The position numbers and the translations under genes are program-made. From Streptomyces sp. NRRL S-337 (GTDB taxonomy: Bacteria; Actinomycetota; Actinomycetes; Streptomycetales; Streptomycetaceae), in the NCBI RefSeq assembly GCF_000720175.1, contig NZ_JOIX01000047.1:1-54830 (forward strand): DNA of 54,830 nt. Direction: 5' to 3'. The first letter of the stretch is position 1; each line of letters begins with the position of its first letter. This document shows positions 18,495-29,108 of the stretch, piece after piece. Under the pieces are notes generated by a model. The model had not been told where the DNA came from, searched no databases, and saw nothing but the letters and a program-made list of their open reading frames with translations.

Positions 18495-19295
18495 ATGCAC
18501 ATAAGCCACATTCCTCTCTATGCGCTGGCGGCCGGTGGTCTGGCGGTGTCCGTGCTGCTCTTCGGTGACGGGGACGGTGCGGACGCCGCCACGGACGCGG
18601 TGAGCGAGGCGGCGGGCGGCGCCGCGTCCAAGGCCGCCTCCGGGCTCGCGCCGGACGCCTCCGGCGCGGTGACCGTCCGGCCCGAGCGGGTGGCGCCCGG
18701 CGGGGCCTTCTCGGTGTACGACGGCGGCGTCTGCGCGGGCGGGTCCGCCGAGGCCCGCTTCGACAGCCCGGACATCCCGGTCCTGCGGCTGTCCGCCATG
18801 GCCGACCAGGCGGGCGCCACCGCGGTCCTGCCGCAGGGCGTCGCCCCGGGCACGTACCGGGTCACCGTCGTCTGCGGTGGCGCCAGGGGTACCGGGCAGC
18901 ACCGCGCGGTGTACCAGGCGGCCCGCGCCGGGCAGGAGGACGGCGGCGGACGGAAGGCGGCGAAGACCGCCACCGGCACCCTGACCGTCACGGGCGGCGC
19001 GCTCCTGGCCAGCCCGGTCTCCGACGGCGCCGGGACGTTCTCCGGCGGCTCGGCCCCCGAGGACGCGGCCCAGCCGGACGACGCGCTCTCCGACCGCTCC
19101 GGGCTCGACGATTCCGGGCTCTCCGACGACTCCGGCCGGTACTTCCCGCAGGGCGGATCGCGCACCGGTCTCGGCGGCACGGCCGGCCACGGCGGTGACC
19201 GGACGGCGGCGGTGCTCGGCGGCCTGGCGCTGCTCGGCGCGGCCGGCTGGGGAGCCTCGGCCCACCGCCGGCGGGCCCGCCGGGCCCAGGGCTGA
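18495..19295 (+). CDS. hypothetical exported, C-terminally membrane-anchored protein
   Basis: I do not recognise this 266-residue protein. It has an N-terminal hydrophobic segment (ISHIPLYALAAGGLAVSVLLFG), a central domain (about 55-160) with a cysteine pair (YDGGVCAGGS and VTVVCGGARG), an acidic Ser/Asp/Gly linker (AQPDDALSDRSGLDDSG) and a C-terminal helix (TAAVLGGLALLGAAGWGASA) followed by arginines. The plan resembles an extracellular beta-sandwich on a stalk. I chose the ATG at 18495 because it directly precedes the signal-like helix; a longer frame from 18375 is possible. It is followed after 5 bases by another membrane protein, and they are likely co-transcribed. Confidence 0.7.
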   Translation: MHISHIPLYALAAGGLAVSVLLFGDGDGADAATDAVSEAAGGAASKAASGLAPDASGAVTVRPERVAPGGAFSVYDGGVCAGGSAEARFDSPDIPVLRLSAMADQAGATAVLPQGVAPGTYRVTVVCGGARGTGQHRAVYQAARAGQEDGGGRKAAKTATGTLTVTGGALLASPVSDGAGTFSGGSAPEDAAQPDDALSDRSGLDDSGLSDDSGRYFPQGGSRTGLGGTAGHGGDRTAAVLGGLALLGAAGWGASAHRRRARRAQG

Positions 19296-19300
19296 CGGCG

Positions 19301-19672
19301 GTGACCGGTCAGCCACCGCCCCGCCGCGGGCTGCTCCTCGGCCTGCTCACCGCCCTCCTCGCGGCCGGCACCGTCCTCCTCGTGCTCGTCGTGCCCGCGC
19401 TGTACGGCCGGGACGCCACCAGCGAGGTCGACGACGGCACCCACACCGTCCTGCGCACCGAGATCGCCCGCACCCTCAGCGGCCAGCTCACCCTCCCGTT
19501 CCGCAGCGGCCCGGACGCGGTGCACTGCTCGGGCGATCTGCGGCCGGTGCGGTCCGCCGCGGTGCGCTGCACGGCGCACTTCCCGATCGGCCGCTACCGC
19601 CACCTGACCGTCGAGGTCACCCGCGTCCACGACAACAAGGTGACCTACCGCCGCCGCTCCGTTCCGCACTGA
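19301..19672 (+). CDS. small membrane-anchored protein, DUF4333-like
   Basis: This 123-residue protein has one N-terminal transmembrane helix (GLLLGLLTALLAAGTVLLVLVV) and an extracellular domain with two cysteines spaced as in DUF4333 proteins (AVHCSGDLRPVRSAAVRCTAHF), ending in a strand LTVEVTRV. The family assignment is tentative and no function is known. The GTG at 19301 lies 5 bases past the upstream stop, indicating a two-gene operon. A terminator follows at 19674-19706. Confidence 0.65.
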   Translation: MTGQPPPRRGLLLGLLTALLAAGTVLLVLVVPALYGRDATSEVDDGTHTVLRTEIARTLSGQLTLPFRSGPDAVHCSGDLRPVRSAAVRCTAHFPIGRYRHLTVEVTRVHDNKVTYRRRSVPH

Positions 19673-19673
19673 G

Positions 19674-19706
19674 CCCCGACGGCCCGGCGGTCACCGGCCG
19701 TCGGGG
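19674..19706. terminator. bidirectional terminator hairpin
   Basis: An 11-bp perfect stem, CCCCGACGGCC (19674-19684) with GGCCGTCGGGG (19696-19706), lies between the convergent membrane-protein operon and the alpha/beta hydrolase gene. Confidence 0.82.
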
Positions 19707-19717
19707 ACCTGGGTCCC

Positions 19718-20680
19718 TCAGTTGAGGGCGGTGCGCAGCGCGGCCAGCCAGTGGTCGGTGGTGCGGCGGGCCAGGCCGGATTCCGGGGCGTACGCCTCGA
19801 AGAAGTGCCAGGCGCCGGGGACGTCCCTGACCTCGACCGGGACGTCCGCCTCCATCAGGCGCCGGGCGTACTCCAGGCCCTCGTCGCGGAGCGGGTCGAG
19901 GCCGCAGGTCAGGACGTACGCGGGCGGCAGTCCGGTGAGGTCGGTGGCCCGGGCGGGGGCCGCGTAGGCGGGGGTGTCGGGGCCGCGGCCGGGGCCGAGG
20001 TAGGTGTCCCAGGTGCGTGCGATGCCGGTGCCGTTGATGATCCGCGGGTCGTCGATCCGCCGCCGGGAGGCGGTCCGGTCCCGGTCGTCCAGGCAGGGGA
20101 TCAGCAGGCCCTGGAAGGCGATCCGCGGCCCCTGGCGGTCGCGGGCCATCAGGCAGACGGCGGCGCTCAGATTGCCCCCGGCGGAGGCCCCGGTGACGGC
20201 GATCCGGTCGCGGTCGATGCCGAGTTCGTCCGCCGCCGCGGCCATCCATTCCAGCGTGGCGTAGCAGTCCTCGACCCCGGCCGGGTAGCGGTGCTCGGGG
20301 GCCAGTCGGTAGTGGACGTTGACCACCACCGCCCCCGCGGCGGCACAGGCGTTGCGGGCCATCGGGCTGGGCCCGTCCAGCTCCCCGTACGCGAAGCCGC
20401 CGCCGTGCAGGTAGAGGACGCCGGGCAGCACCCCCTCGGCGCCGGCGGGGCGCAGCACCTGGACGTCGAGGCGGTTTCCGTCCGGCCCCGGGACGGTCGT
20501 CTCCCGCACGGTCACCCGCGGGTCGTGGGCCGGCATCAGCGGTGCCATGAGCTGCCGGAAGCCACTGCGCACCGCCTCGATGTCGGCGTACGGGTCGGCG
20601 GGTCGTGGTGGCAACTGGCCGAGGATCTCGGCCAGTTCGGGATGCGGGCGGACGGCGGTCGCGGTGGTGCGGCCGGGCAT
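19718..20680 (-). CDS. alpha/beta hydrolase, hormone-sensitive-lipase-like esterase
   Basis: This 320-residue cytoplasmic esterase has the oxyanion motif YLHGGGFAYG and the nucleophile elbow TGASAGGN. Asp in GLDPLRDEGLEYA and His in GAWHFFEAY complete the triad. Its length and the HGGG motif place it in the hormone-sensitive-lipase group (bacterial type IV esterases). It is divergent from a PadR regulator, and three operator-like palindromes lie between them, so it is probably repressed by that protein and induced by an ester or phenolic-type compound (inference). The ATG at 20680 begins MPGRTTATA. Confidence 0.9.
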   Translation of the reverse strand: MPGRTTATAVRPHPELAEILGQLPPRPADPYADIEAVRSGFRQLMAPLMPAHDPRVTVRETTVPGPDGNRLDVQVLRPAGAEGVLPGVLYLHGGGFAYGELDGPSPMARNACAAAGAVVVNVHYRLAPEHRYPAGVEDCYATLEWMAAAADELGIDRDRIAVTGASAGGNLSAAVCLMARDRQGPRIAFQGLLIPCLDDRDRTASRRRIDDPRIINGTGIARTWDTYLGPGRGPDTPAYAAPARATDLTGLPPAYVLTCGLDPLRDEGLEYARRLMEADVPVEVRDVPGAWHFFEAYAPESGLARRTTDHWLAALRTALN

Positions 20681-20724
20681 GGGATTCCCCGTTTCTGTGG
20701 CACATGACTGGGAGATGAACCTAA

Positions 20725-20776
20725 CCATCTCATTGAGATGGTCTCGATGAGAGGGAAGGTATGGTCTCAATGAGAT
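20725..20776. promoter_or_regulatory. triple operator between the esterase and padR genes
   Basis: Three copies of the 11-mer TCTCA-N-TGAGA are present: TCTCATTGAGA at 20728-20738 (extended to the 17-bp palindrome CCATCTCATTGAGATGG, 20725-20741), TCTCGATGAGA at 20742-20752 (one mismatch) and TCTCAATGAGA at 20765-20775. Centres are 14 and 23 bases apart. A divergent padR gene next to such sites is the standard arrangement for PadR autorepression. Confidence 0.75.
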
Positions 20777-20806
20777 GGTGTCAAGGTGAGTGGGAGGCGG
20801 CGGAGG

Positions 20807-21352
20807 ATGGCGGAGTACAGCCCGGCGAGATACGTCGTGCTCGGACTGATCGCCCGGCACGGGGCGATGACGCCGTACGAGCTCAAGTCCCGTGTCGAGG
20901 ACGACATCCAGCCGTTCTGGCCGATCCTGCATGCGCAGCTGTACCGCATCCCGGCGGAGCTGGCGCAGGCCGGTCTGCTGCGCGAGGAGACCGAGACGGC
21001 GGGCCGCCGCCGGCGGATCTTCCACCTCACGGCCGAGGGCCGCGCCGCCCTGGAACGCTGGCTGGCCGACCCTGACACCCCCGAGGCGGAGACCCGCGAT
21101 CCGGCCCAGCTGAAACTGTTCTTCGCCGATCTCGGCGCCGCCGCCGACATCGTCGCGCTGGCCACCCGGCAGGCCGAACGGCACCGCGGATGGCTCGCCC
21201 ACTACGAGTCGCTGCGCGCGGACCTCGATCCGGCCGAGGACTCCAGGCAGCGCTCCCGGGCCCGGCTGCTGCGCCTCGGGGTGCTGCACGAGCGCGCCCA
21301 CGCGGAGTTCTGGGAGTCGGTGGCCGCCGACCCGGACCGGCTGGACGACTGA
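20807..21352 (+). CDS. PadR family transcriptional regulator
   Basis: This 181-residue repressor has an N-terminal winged helix (about 5-85: ARYVVLGLIARHGAMTPYELKSRVE, then LYRIPAELAQAGLL and RRRIFHLTAEGRAALERWL). A C-terminal helical dimerisation domain (about 95-175) follows, as in the AphA/Vir-type PadR subgroup. The ATG at 20807 has GGGAGG nine bases upstream; a GTG at 20786 is the alternative. It is divergent from the esterase gene with a shared three-site operator. Confidence 0.9.
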   Translation: MAEYSPARYVVLGLIARHGAMTPYELKSRVEDDIQPFWPILHAQLYRIPAELAQAGLLREETETAGRRRRIFHLTAEGRAALERWLADPDTPEAETRDPAQLKLFFADLGAAADIVALATRQAERHRGWLAHYESLRADLDPAEDSRQRSRARLLRLGVLHERAHAEFWESVAADPDRLDD

Positions 21353-21375
21353 AGAAGCCGACGGCGGCGGACGCG

Positions 21376-21453
21376 CAACCGCCGCTCCCGGACCGGACGC
21401 ACAACCGCCGCTCCCGGACCGGACCAGCAACCGCCGCTACGGGACCGGACGCG
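21376..21453. repeat. 26-bp tandem repeat, three copies
   Basis: CAACCGCCGCT begins units at 21376, 21402 and 21428, each continuing (C/A)(C/G)GGACCGGA. The third unit overlaps the last codons of the minus-strand LuxR gene. The repeat fills the gap between the convergent padR and luxR genes. Confidence 0.85.
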
Positions 21454-22198
21454 CCGCCGCCGCGTCCCGCGTCAGCCACGCGTTCGCCGCCTCGACGCGA
21501 CTGCCGACCCGCAGCTTCGCGTAGACGTGCTCCAGGTGCTTGTCGACCGTGCGCGGGCTGATCGCCAGCCGGTGCGCGATCTGCTGGTTCGTCAGACCGC
21601 GGGCCAGCAGGGCGAGTACGGCGGACTCCCGGCGGGTGACCGGCGGCGGGGCGGGCAGCGCCGGGGCGAGCCGGGTGAGGACCCGGGTGAGCCGGCTGCG
21701 CAGCAGCGCGGCGGTGGCCACGTCGTCGTCGGAGAAATCGCTGCCGTCCCGGCTGACCGCCACGCACACCTTGCGCGGCGGCTCGTCGGCGCGGCCGGCC
21801 GGGAAGGACATCGCGAGTTGCTGTTCGACGCCGAGCGGCCGGTAGACGTCCGGGTAGGCGGCCAGCGCGTGGAACTCGCGGCGGGTCTGCAGCGTCGAGC
21901 GGCGCATCGGCGTGCCGGGGCCGGCGGTGGTGTGCAGGACGAGGGAATCGGAGGCCGCCTCGCGGTCGAAGGCGTCGCGGATGTCCTGGCTCAGCAGCCC
22001 GGTGGGGACGGTGAACGGGCGCTCCGCACTCCCGGCGTGCGGCGACCAGACGATGCTGTCGCCGGGGACCGCCCCGAGCAGCAGCGGAAGCAGCACCGGA
22101 ACGAGGGTTTCCTCGTCGACGGCATCGATGACGGCATCCATCAGGAGGTCCACGACGGCGAGGATCCGTCGCAGGCCGACCTCCGCGGCCGGGGTCAT
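21437..22198 (-). CDS. LuxR family transcriptional regulator
   Basis: This 253-residue regulator has a C-terminal GerE/LuxR helix-turn-helix (about 185-245: VTRRESAVLALLARGLTNQQIAHRLAI, with SPRTVDKHLEHVYAKLRV). The N-terminal 180 residues form an alpha/beta domain of GAF-like appearance without a receiver aspartate pattern, so it is not a response regulator. The ligand is unknown. The ATG at 22198 begins MTPAAEVGLRR. Its last codons lie in a 26-bp tandem repeat, so the C-terminus may vary between strains. Confidence 0.87.
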   Translation of the reverse strand: MTPAAEVGLRRILAVVDLLMDAVIDAVDEETLVPVLLPLLLGAVPGDSIVWSPHAGSAERPFTVPTGLLSQDIRDAFDREAASDSLVLHTTAGPGTPMRRSTLQTRREFHALAAYPDVYRPLGVEQQLAMSFPAGRADEPPRKVCVAVSRDGSDFSDDDVATAALLRSRLTRVLTRLAPALPAPPPVTRRESAVLALLARGLTNQQIAHRLAISPRTVDKHLEHVYAKLRVGSRVEAANAWLTRDAAAARPVP

Positions 22199-22262
22199 GT
22201 ACCCAGCGTGCCGAGGGGGCCGGGGCCCGTCAAGGCAGGTCCGCCCGGCCCCCGGGGTGCCA

Positions 22263-22291
22263 CCCGGCCGGCCGGGGGAAGACCGGCCGGG
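22263..22291 (-). terminator. terminator after the methyltransferase gene
   Basis: CCCGGCCGG (22263-22271) pairs with CCGGCCGGG (22283-22291), 9 bp with an 11-base loop, between the methyltransferase stop at 22306 and the LuxR start. Confidence 0.65.
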
Positions 22292-22305
22292 CGCGTCAGG
22301 CGCGG

Positions 22306-23397
22306 TTAACGCCCGACGGCATAGACGCGGTTGACCGGGCTCTCGGCGGCGAGCCGCCAGTGGTGGAGCCCGGCGTCGTCGGCGATCTTCCGCATCGCCT
22401 CCTCACCCGCGTGGTTCCCCAGTGCCTGCGGTCCGTGCTGGGCCAGCGCGGACGGCAGGCAGACGGCGACCGAGGCGGCGGTCAGCGCCCGGCCGACGGG
22501 GTTGGTGTTCTCCTGGGCGTGGCCTGAGGCGTTCGGCTCGACGATCATGCAGGTGCCGCCGTCGGCCAGCGCGTGCTCGGCGTGCCGCAGCGCGCCGCCC
22601 GGGTCGCCGATGTCGTGCAGACAGTCGAAGAACGTGATCAGGTCGAAGCCCTCGCCCGGGAAGTCCTGTGCGGTGGCGACGTCGAAGCTGACCCGGTCGG
22701 CCACTCCCCGCTCGGCCGCGATGCCGCGGGCGGCCTCGACGGACGGGCGGTGGAAGTCGAAGCCCCGGAAGCACGACCGGGGGAAGGCCCGGGCCATCAG
22801 CGTCGTGGAATAGCCGTAGCCGCATCCGACGTCGGCGACCCGCGCCCCGCGCTCCAGCTTCTCCACCACACCGTCCAGCGCGGTCAGCCACTCCGGCACC
22901 AGCGCGGCCGCGTAGCCGGGGCGGAAGAACTTCGCGGTGCCGGCGAACAGCGCCGGTCCGTGCTCCTCCCAGCCGACCCCCTCGCCGGTGCGGAAGGCGT
23001 CCATCAGGCTGTCCTCGGTGGCGTACACGGCCTGCAGCATGGTGAAGAACCCGGCGGCGTACGTGCTCCGGTCCGGGTCCGCCAGTACGGCGGCGTGCTC
23101 GTCGGGCAGCTGGTAGGTGTCGGTCCCCGGGGCGTACGTGACGTACTCGCCGGCCACCTGGGCGTCCAGCCATTCGCGGACGTAGCGCTCGACCAGGCCG
23201 GTGCGGGCGGCGAGCCGGGCGGAGGTGAGCGGACCGGCGCCGGCCATCGCCGTGTACAGGCCCAGCCGGTCGCCGAGCGAGGTGCACAGCCCGGCCACCG
23301 CGGCCCCGCCGTCGGTGATCACCTTCTCCAGGAACCGCTGCACCCGCTCCTGGTCCACGGCGCCGGAAGGGGCGCCGGCGGAGGTAGAAGTCGCCAC
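22306..23397 (-). CDS. class I SAM-dependent methyltransferase with N-terminal winged helix
   Basis: This 363-residue enzyme is built like the mycobacterial Rv2258c-type and small-molecule O-methyltransferases. A helical winged-helix dimerisation domain (about 15-110: SARLAARTGLVERYVREWL) is followed by the SAM-binding fold with motif I ARVADVGCGYGYSTTLMARAFP and the acidic region FDLITFFDCLHDIGDPGGAL. The substrate is unknown. The GTG at 23397 has GGGAGG eight bases upstream on the minus strand. It is divergent from the DUF1059 gene, with a perfect 14-bp palindrome between the two. Confidence 0.85.
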   Translation of the reverse strand: MATSTSAGAPSGAVDQERVQRFLEKVITDGGAAVAGLCTSLGDRLGLYTAMAGAGPLTSARLAARTGLVERYVREWLDAQVAGEYVTYAPGTDTYQLPDEHAAVLADPDRSTYAAGFFTMLQAVYATEDSLMDAFRTGEGVGWEEHGPALFAGTAKFFRPGYAAALVPEWLTALDGVVEKLERGARVADVGCGYGYSTTLMARAFPRSCFRGFDFHRPSVEAARGIAAERGVADRVSFDVATAQDFPGEGFDLITFFDCLHDIGDPGGALRHAEHALADGGTCMIVEPNASGHAQENTNPVGRALTAASVAVCLPSALAQHGPQALGNHAGEEAMRKIADDAGLHHWRLAAESPVNRVYAVGR

Positions 23398-23482
23398 GTC
23401 CCGCACCTCCCGTCGCCTCCACACAGCCACCAGGTCGTCTTCCACTCCACCAGCCCCGCCGCTCCGCGCGCCATACGGGATT

Positions 23483-23496
23483 CGCCGTATACGGCG
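23483..23496. promoter_or_regulatory. 14-bp perfect palindrome in a divergent intergenic region
   Basis: CGCCGTATACGGCG is fully self-complementary and lies between the divergent methyltransferase (start 23397) and DUF1059 (start 23539) genes. Its centre carries TATA on both strands, so it could be an operator or overlap two promoters. No good -35 hexamer is visible on either side. Confidence 0.45.
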
Positions 23497-23538
23497 GGCC
23501 CCGGACGCCCGCCGACACTGGAAGCGAGGAGGTGCGCC

Positions 23539-23730
23539 ATGCGCAAGAAGATCGACTGCCGTGACTACCCGAGCGAGATGAACTGCTCCCTCGTGATCTC
23601 CGGCGAGGAGGAGGAAGTGGTGCGCGCCGCCACCGAGCACGCCATCTCCGTCCACGGCCACACCGACAGCCCCGAGCTGCGGGACCAGATCCGGGAATCC
23701 CTGAAGAACGAGATGCCGCAGCCCGCCTGA
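23539..23730 (+). CDS. DUF1059 domain-containing protein
   Basis: This 63-residue soluble protein shows the DUF1059 pattern: KKIDCRDYPSEMNCSLVISG with two cysteines, the acidic run EEEEVVRAATEHAISVHGH and an amphipathic C-terminal helix. Its function is unknown. Spacing of the cysteines and histidines could bind a metal (inference). GAGGAGG at 23526-23532 fixes the ATG at 23539. Confidence 0.88.
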   Translation: MRKKIDCRDYPSEMNCSLVISGEEEEVVRAATEHAISVHGHTDSPELRDQIRESLKNEMPQPA

Positions 23731-23772
23731 GCCCCCGGCACCCATTCGGCCGCCGGGGAGAGCCGGCGCCCT

Positions 23773-23799
23773 CGGCCGCCCCGCAGCACGGGGCGGCCG
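23773..23799. terminator. bidirectional terminator hairpin
   Basis: An 11-bp perfect stem, CGGCCGCCCCG (23773-23783) with CGGGGCGGCCG (23789-23799) and a 5-base loop, lies between the convergent DUF1059 and VOC genes. Confidence 0.85.
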
Positions 23800-23863
23800 T
23801 ACGCGCGGCACGGGAGGGCGGCCGTACGTACGGCAGCGGAAGAGTGCAGGGTGACCTGGCGCT

Positions 23864-24604
23864 TCACGGGGCGAGGACGCAGAACTCGTGGCCCTCCGGG
23901 TCGGCCAGGCACGTCCACGGGACGTCGCCCTGGCCGAGGCCGAGGTCGGTGGCGCCGAGGGCTCGCAGCCGCGCCACCTCCGCTGCTTTGTCGTCACCGG
24001 GGTAGGGCAGGAGGTCGAGATGGACGCGGTCCGGCACGGTCGGCACGCCGGGCGTGCGGAGGAATTCCAGGTACGGGCCGACACCCTTGGCGGAGCGCAG
24101 CACCGCACGATCGTCGGCCACCTCGTGCAGGGTCCAGTCCAGCGCCTCGTCCCAGAACCGCGCCATGGCCCGCGGATCCGCGCAGTCGACCACCACCGCG
24201 GCGATCGGCCCGGTGTCCCGGTAGATCTCCCGGGGCTCCAGTACACAGAACTCGTTGCCCTCGGGGTCGGCGAGGACCGTCCACGGCACATCGCCCTGGC
24301 CCACGTCGGCGGGCGTCGCACCGAGAGCCTTCAGGCGCGCGACCCACTCCGCCTGATGGGCCGCGGAGGTGGTGGCGAGGTCGAGATGCACACGGTTCTT
24401 CGTGGTGGTCTTGGGTTCCGGGACGGCGACGACGTCGATGCAGACGGTGGTCGGGTCCGGCCAGACGAAGCCGCCGCCGGGTTCCACGTTGGTCACGCCC
24501 GGCCCTTCGCTGGAGAGCCCCCAGTCGAGCGCCGCCGCCCAGAACCGGCCGACCGCCGAGTGATCAAGAGCCTTGATGTTCACCTGAACAGGTCGCAGTG
24601 CCAT
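23864..24604 (-). CDS. tandem VOC (glyoxalase/bleomycin-resistance fold) protein
   Basis: This 246-residue protein consists of two VOC domains of about 115 residues each. Both end in near-identical sequences, GQGDVPWTVLADPEGNEFCVLEP and GQGDVPWTCLADPEGHEFCVLAP, which shows internal duplication. Each half also has RVHLDL. VOC proteins include dioxygenases, glyoxalases and antibiotic-binding proteins; none can be chosen here. The ATG at 24604 begins MALRPVQVNIKALDH. It is divergent from argC with 149 bases between them. Confidence 0.87.
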   Translation of the reverse strand: MALRPVQVNIKALDHSAVGRFWAAALDWGLSSEGPGVTNVEPGGGFVWPDPTTVCIDVVAVPEPKTTTKNRVHLDLATTSAAHQAEWVARLKALGATPADVGQGDVPWTVLADPEGNEFCVLEPREIYRDTGPIAAVVVDCADPRAMARFWDEALDWTLHEVADDRAVLRSAKGVGPYLEFLRTPGVPTVPDRVHLDLLPYPGDDKAAEVARLRALGATDLGLGQGDVPWTCLADPEGHEFCVLAP

Positions 24605-24701
24605 GCCGGCGATCTTATGTGCCCGCTTGCCACGCCATCCGCAGGTAGGCCGGAACGCACATGGACCGGAACGCAGGTAGCCGGCCCGGAACGGAATGGC
24701 A

Positions 24702-26926
<2,225 letters not shown>

Positions 26927-26930
<4 letters not shown>

Positions 26931-27865
26931 CCACCACCCGCAAGCACACCGCGCTGCCCAAGGCCCGCACGCTCATCGAGGCGCTGCCCTGGCTGACCCG
27001 CCACCACGGCAAGACCGTCGTCATCAAGTTCGGCGGCAACGCCATGGTCGACGAGGAGCTCAAGCGCGCCTTCGCCCAGGACGTGGTCTTCCTCCGGCAC
27101 GCCGGGCTGCGCCCCGTCGTCGTGCACGGCGGCGGCCCGCAGATCAGCGCCCATCTGGACCTGCTGGGCCTGCCGTCGGAATTCAAGGGCGGCCTGCGGG
27201 TCACCACGCCCGAGGCGATGAACGTGGTCCGGATGGTGCTGGCCGGCCAGGTCCAGCGCGAACTCGTCGGGCTGCTCAACGAGCACGGCCCGCTCGCTGT
27301 CGGCATGACCGGCGAGGACGCCCATCTGATGACCGCCACCAAGCACTACGCCGACATCGACGGCGAGCGGGTGGACATCGGCCGGGTCGGCGAGATCACC
27401 GACATCGACCCCGGCGCGGTCCAGGCGCTGCTGGACGACGGCCGGATCCCGGTCATCTCCTCCATCGCCCGCAGCAGCGACGAGGAGGACGTGCAGTCCG
27501 GCGCGTCCGGCGCCTCGGGGGTCTTCAACGTCAACGCCGACACCGCGGCCGCCGCCCTGGCCGCCGCCCTCGGCGCCGAGACGCTGATGGTCCTCACCGA
27601 CGTCGAGGGCCTCTACGAGGACTGGCCGCACAGCGACGAGGTGATCTCCCGCCTCACCGCCGGCCAACTGGAGAAGCTGCTGCCCGACCTGGCCAGCGGC
27701 ATGGTCCCGAAGATGCAGGGCTGCCTGTACGCCGTGCGCAACGGCGTGCACACCGCCCGGGTCATCGACGGGCGGGTCCAGCACTCGATCCTGCTGGAGA
27801 TCTTCACCGACGAGGGAATCGGCACGATGGTCGTGCCGGACGCGGAAACCGAGGGGGAGTCATGA
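26927..27865 (+). CDS. argB: acetylglutamate kinase
   Basis: This 312-residue amino-acid kinase phosphorylates N-acetylglutamate, usually the feedback-inhibited step. It has the phosphate loop [24 protein letters not shown] in the active site and [18 protein letters not shown] for nucleotide binding. The N-terminal extension (about 25 residues) with an added helix is typical of arginine-sensitive hexameric enzymes (established family knowledge). The ATG overlaps the argJ stop (ATGA). Confidence 0.97.
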
Positions 27866-29100
27866 GCCGGGAGGCACACGATCAGGGGCCGGCGACCAAC
27901 GAGGGCCTCACCCGGCGCTGGCAGGGCGCCATGATGGACAACTTCGGCACCCCGCGCGTCCCCCTCGTCCGCGGCGAGGGCGTCAAGGTGTGGGACGCCG
28001 ACGGCAAGGAATACCTCGACTTCCTCGGCGGAATCGCGGTCAACGCCCTCGGGCACGCCCACCCCGCCGTGGTCCGCGCCGTCTCCGACCAGGTCGCCAC
28101 CCTCGGCCACGTCTCGAACTTCTTCGTCGCCGAGCCCACCGTGGCACTCGCCGAGCGGCTGCTCGCGCTGGCCGGCGGGCGCCCCGGCCGGGTGTACTTC
28201 TCCAACTCCGGCGCCGAGGCCAACGAAGCCGCCTTCAAGATCGGCCGGCTGACCGGGCGCACCCATATGGTCGCCACCGAAGGCGGCTTCCACGGCCGCA
28301 CCATGGGCGCCCTCGCGCTCACCGGCCAGCCCGCCAAGCAGGCCCCGTTCGCCCCGCTCCCCGGAGACGTCACCCACGTCCCGTACGGGGACGTGGAGGC
28401 GCTCCGGGCCGCCGTCACCACCGACACCGCCCTCGTCGTCCTGGAACCGATCCAGGGCGAGAACGGCGTGGTCGTGCCGCCGCCCGGCTACCTCCGCGCC
28501 GCCCGGGAGATCACCGCCGCCACCGGCACCCTGCTGGTCCTGGACGAGATCCAGACCGGCATCGGCCGGACCGGCCACTGGCTGGAGTCCCAGGCGCAGG
28601 GCGTCGAGGCGGACGTCATCACCCTCGCCAAGGGCCTCGGCGGCGGCCTGCCGATCGGCGCCACCCTCGCCTTCGGCCCCGCCGCCGGCCTGCTCACCCC
28701 TGGGTCGCACGGCTCGACCTTCAGCGGCAACCCGGTCGTCTGCGCCGGCGCCCTCGCCGTTCTCGACACCATCGAGGCGGACGGCGTGCTCGCGAACGTC
28801 AAGCGCGTCGGCGAGCGGCTGCGGGACGGGATCGAGGCGCTGGGTGACCCAATGGTCGGCCAGGTCCGCGGCGCGGGCCTGCTCCTCGGTATCGTCTTGA
28901 CGGAGCCGCTCGCGCCGCGCGTGCAGCAGGCGGCTCAGGACGCGGGTCTCCTGGTGAACGCGGTCGCGCCGGACGTCATCCGGCTCGCCCCGCCGCTGAT
29001 CGTCTCCGACGACGAGGCGGACACGTTCCTGCGGAGGCTCCCCGCTGTCCTCAACACGGTCCGCCAAGGGGCCGACGGGGAACAACGATCCGGAGACTGA
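27862..29100 (+). CDS. argD: acetylornithine aminotransferase
   Basis: This 412-residue class III PLP aminotransferase converts N-acetylglutamate semialdehyde to N-acetylornithine. [17 protein letters not shown] binds the cofactor phosphate. The aspartate is in [14 protein letters not shown] and the PLP lysine in [13 protein letters not shown]. The N-terminus ([24 protein letters not shown]) is typical of ArgD. Its ATG overlaps the argB stop (ATGA), and argR starts 8 bases after it. Confidence 0.96.
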   Translation: MSREAHDQGPATNEGLTRRWQGAMMDNFGTPRVPLVRGEGVKVWDADGKEYLDFLGGIAVNALGHAHPAVVRAVSDQVATLGHVSNFFVAEPTVALAERLLALAGGRPGRVYFSNSGAEANEAAFKIGRLTGRTHMVATEGGFHGRTMGALALTGQPAKQAPFAPLPGDVTHVPYGDVEALRAAVTTDTALVVLEPIQGENGVVVPPPGYLRAAREITAATGTLLVLDEIQTGIGRTGHWLESQAQGVEADVITLAKGLGGGLPIGATLAFGPAAGLLTPGSHGSTFSGNPVVCAGALAVLDTIEADGVLANVKRVGERLRDGIEALGDPMVGQVRGAGLLLGIVLTEPLAPRVQQAAQDAGLLVNAVAPDVIRLAPPLIVSDDEADTFLRRLPAVLNTVRQGADGEQRSGD

Positions 29101-29108
29101 CGAGACCG

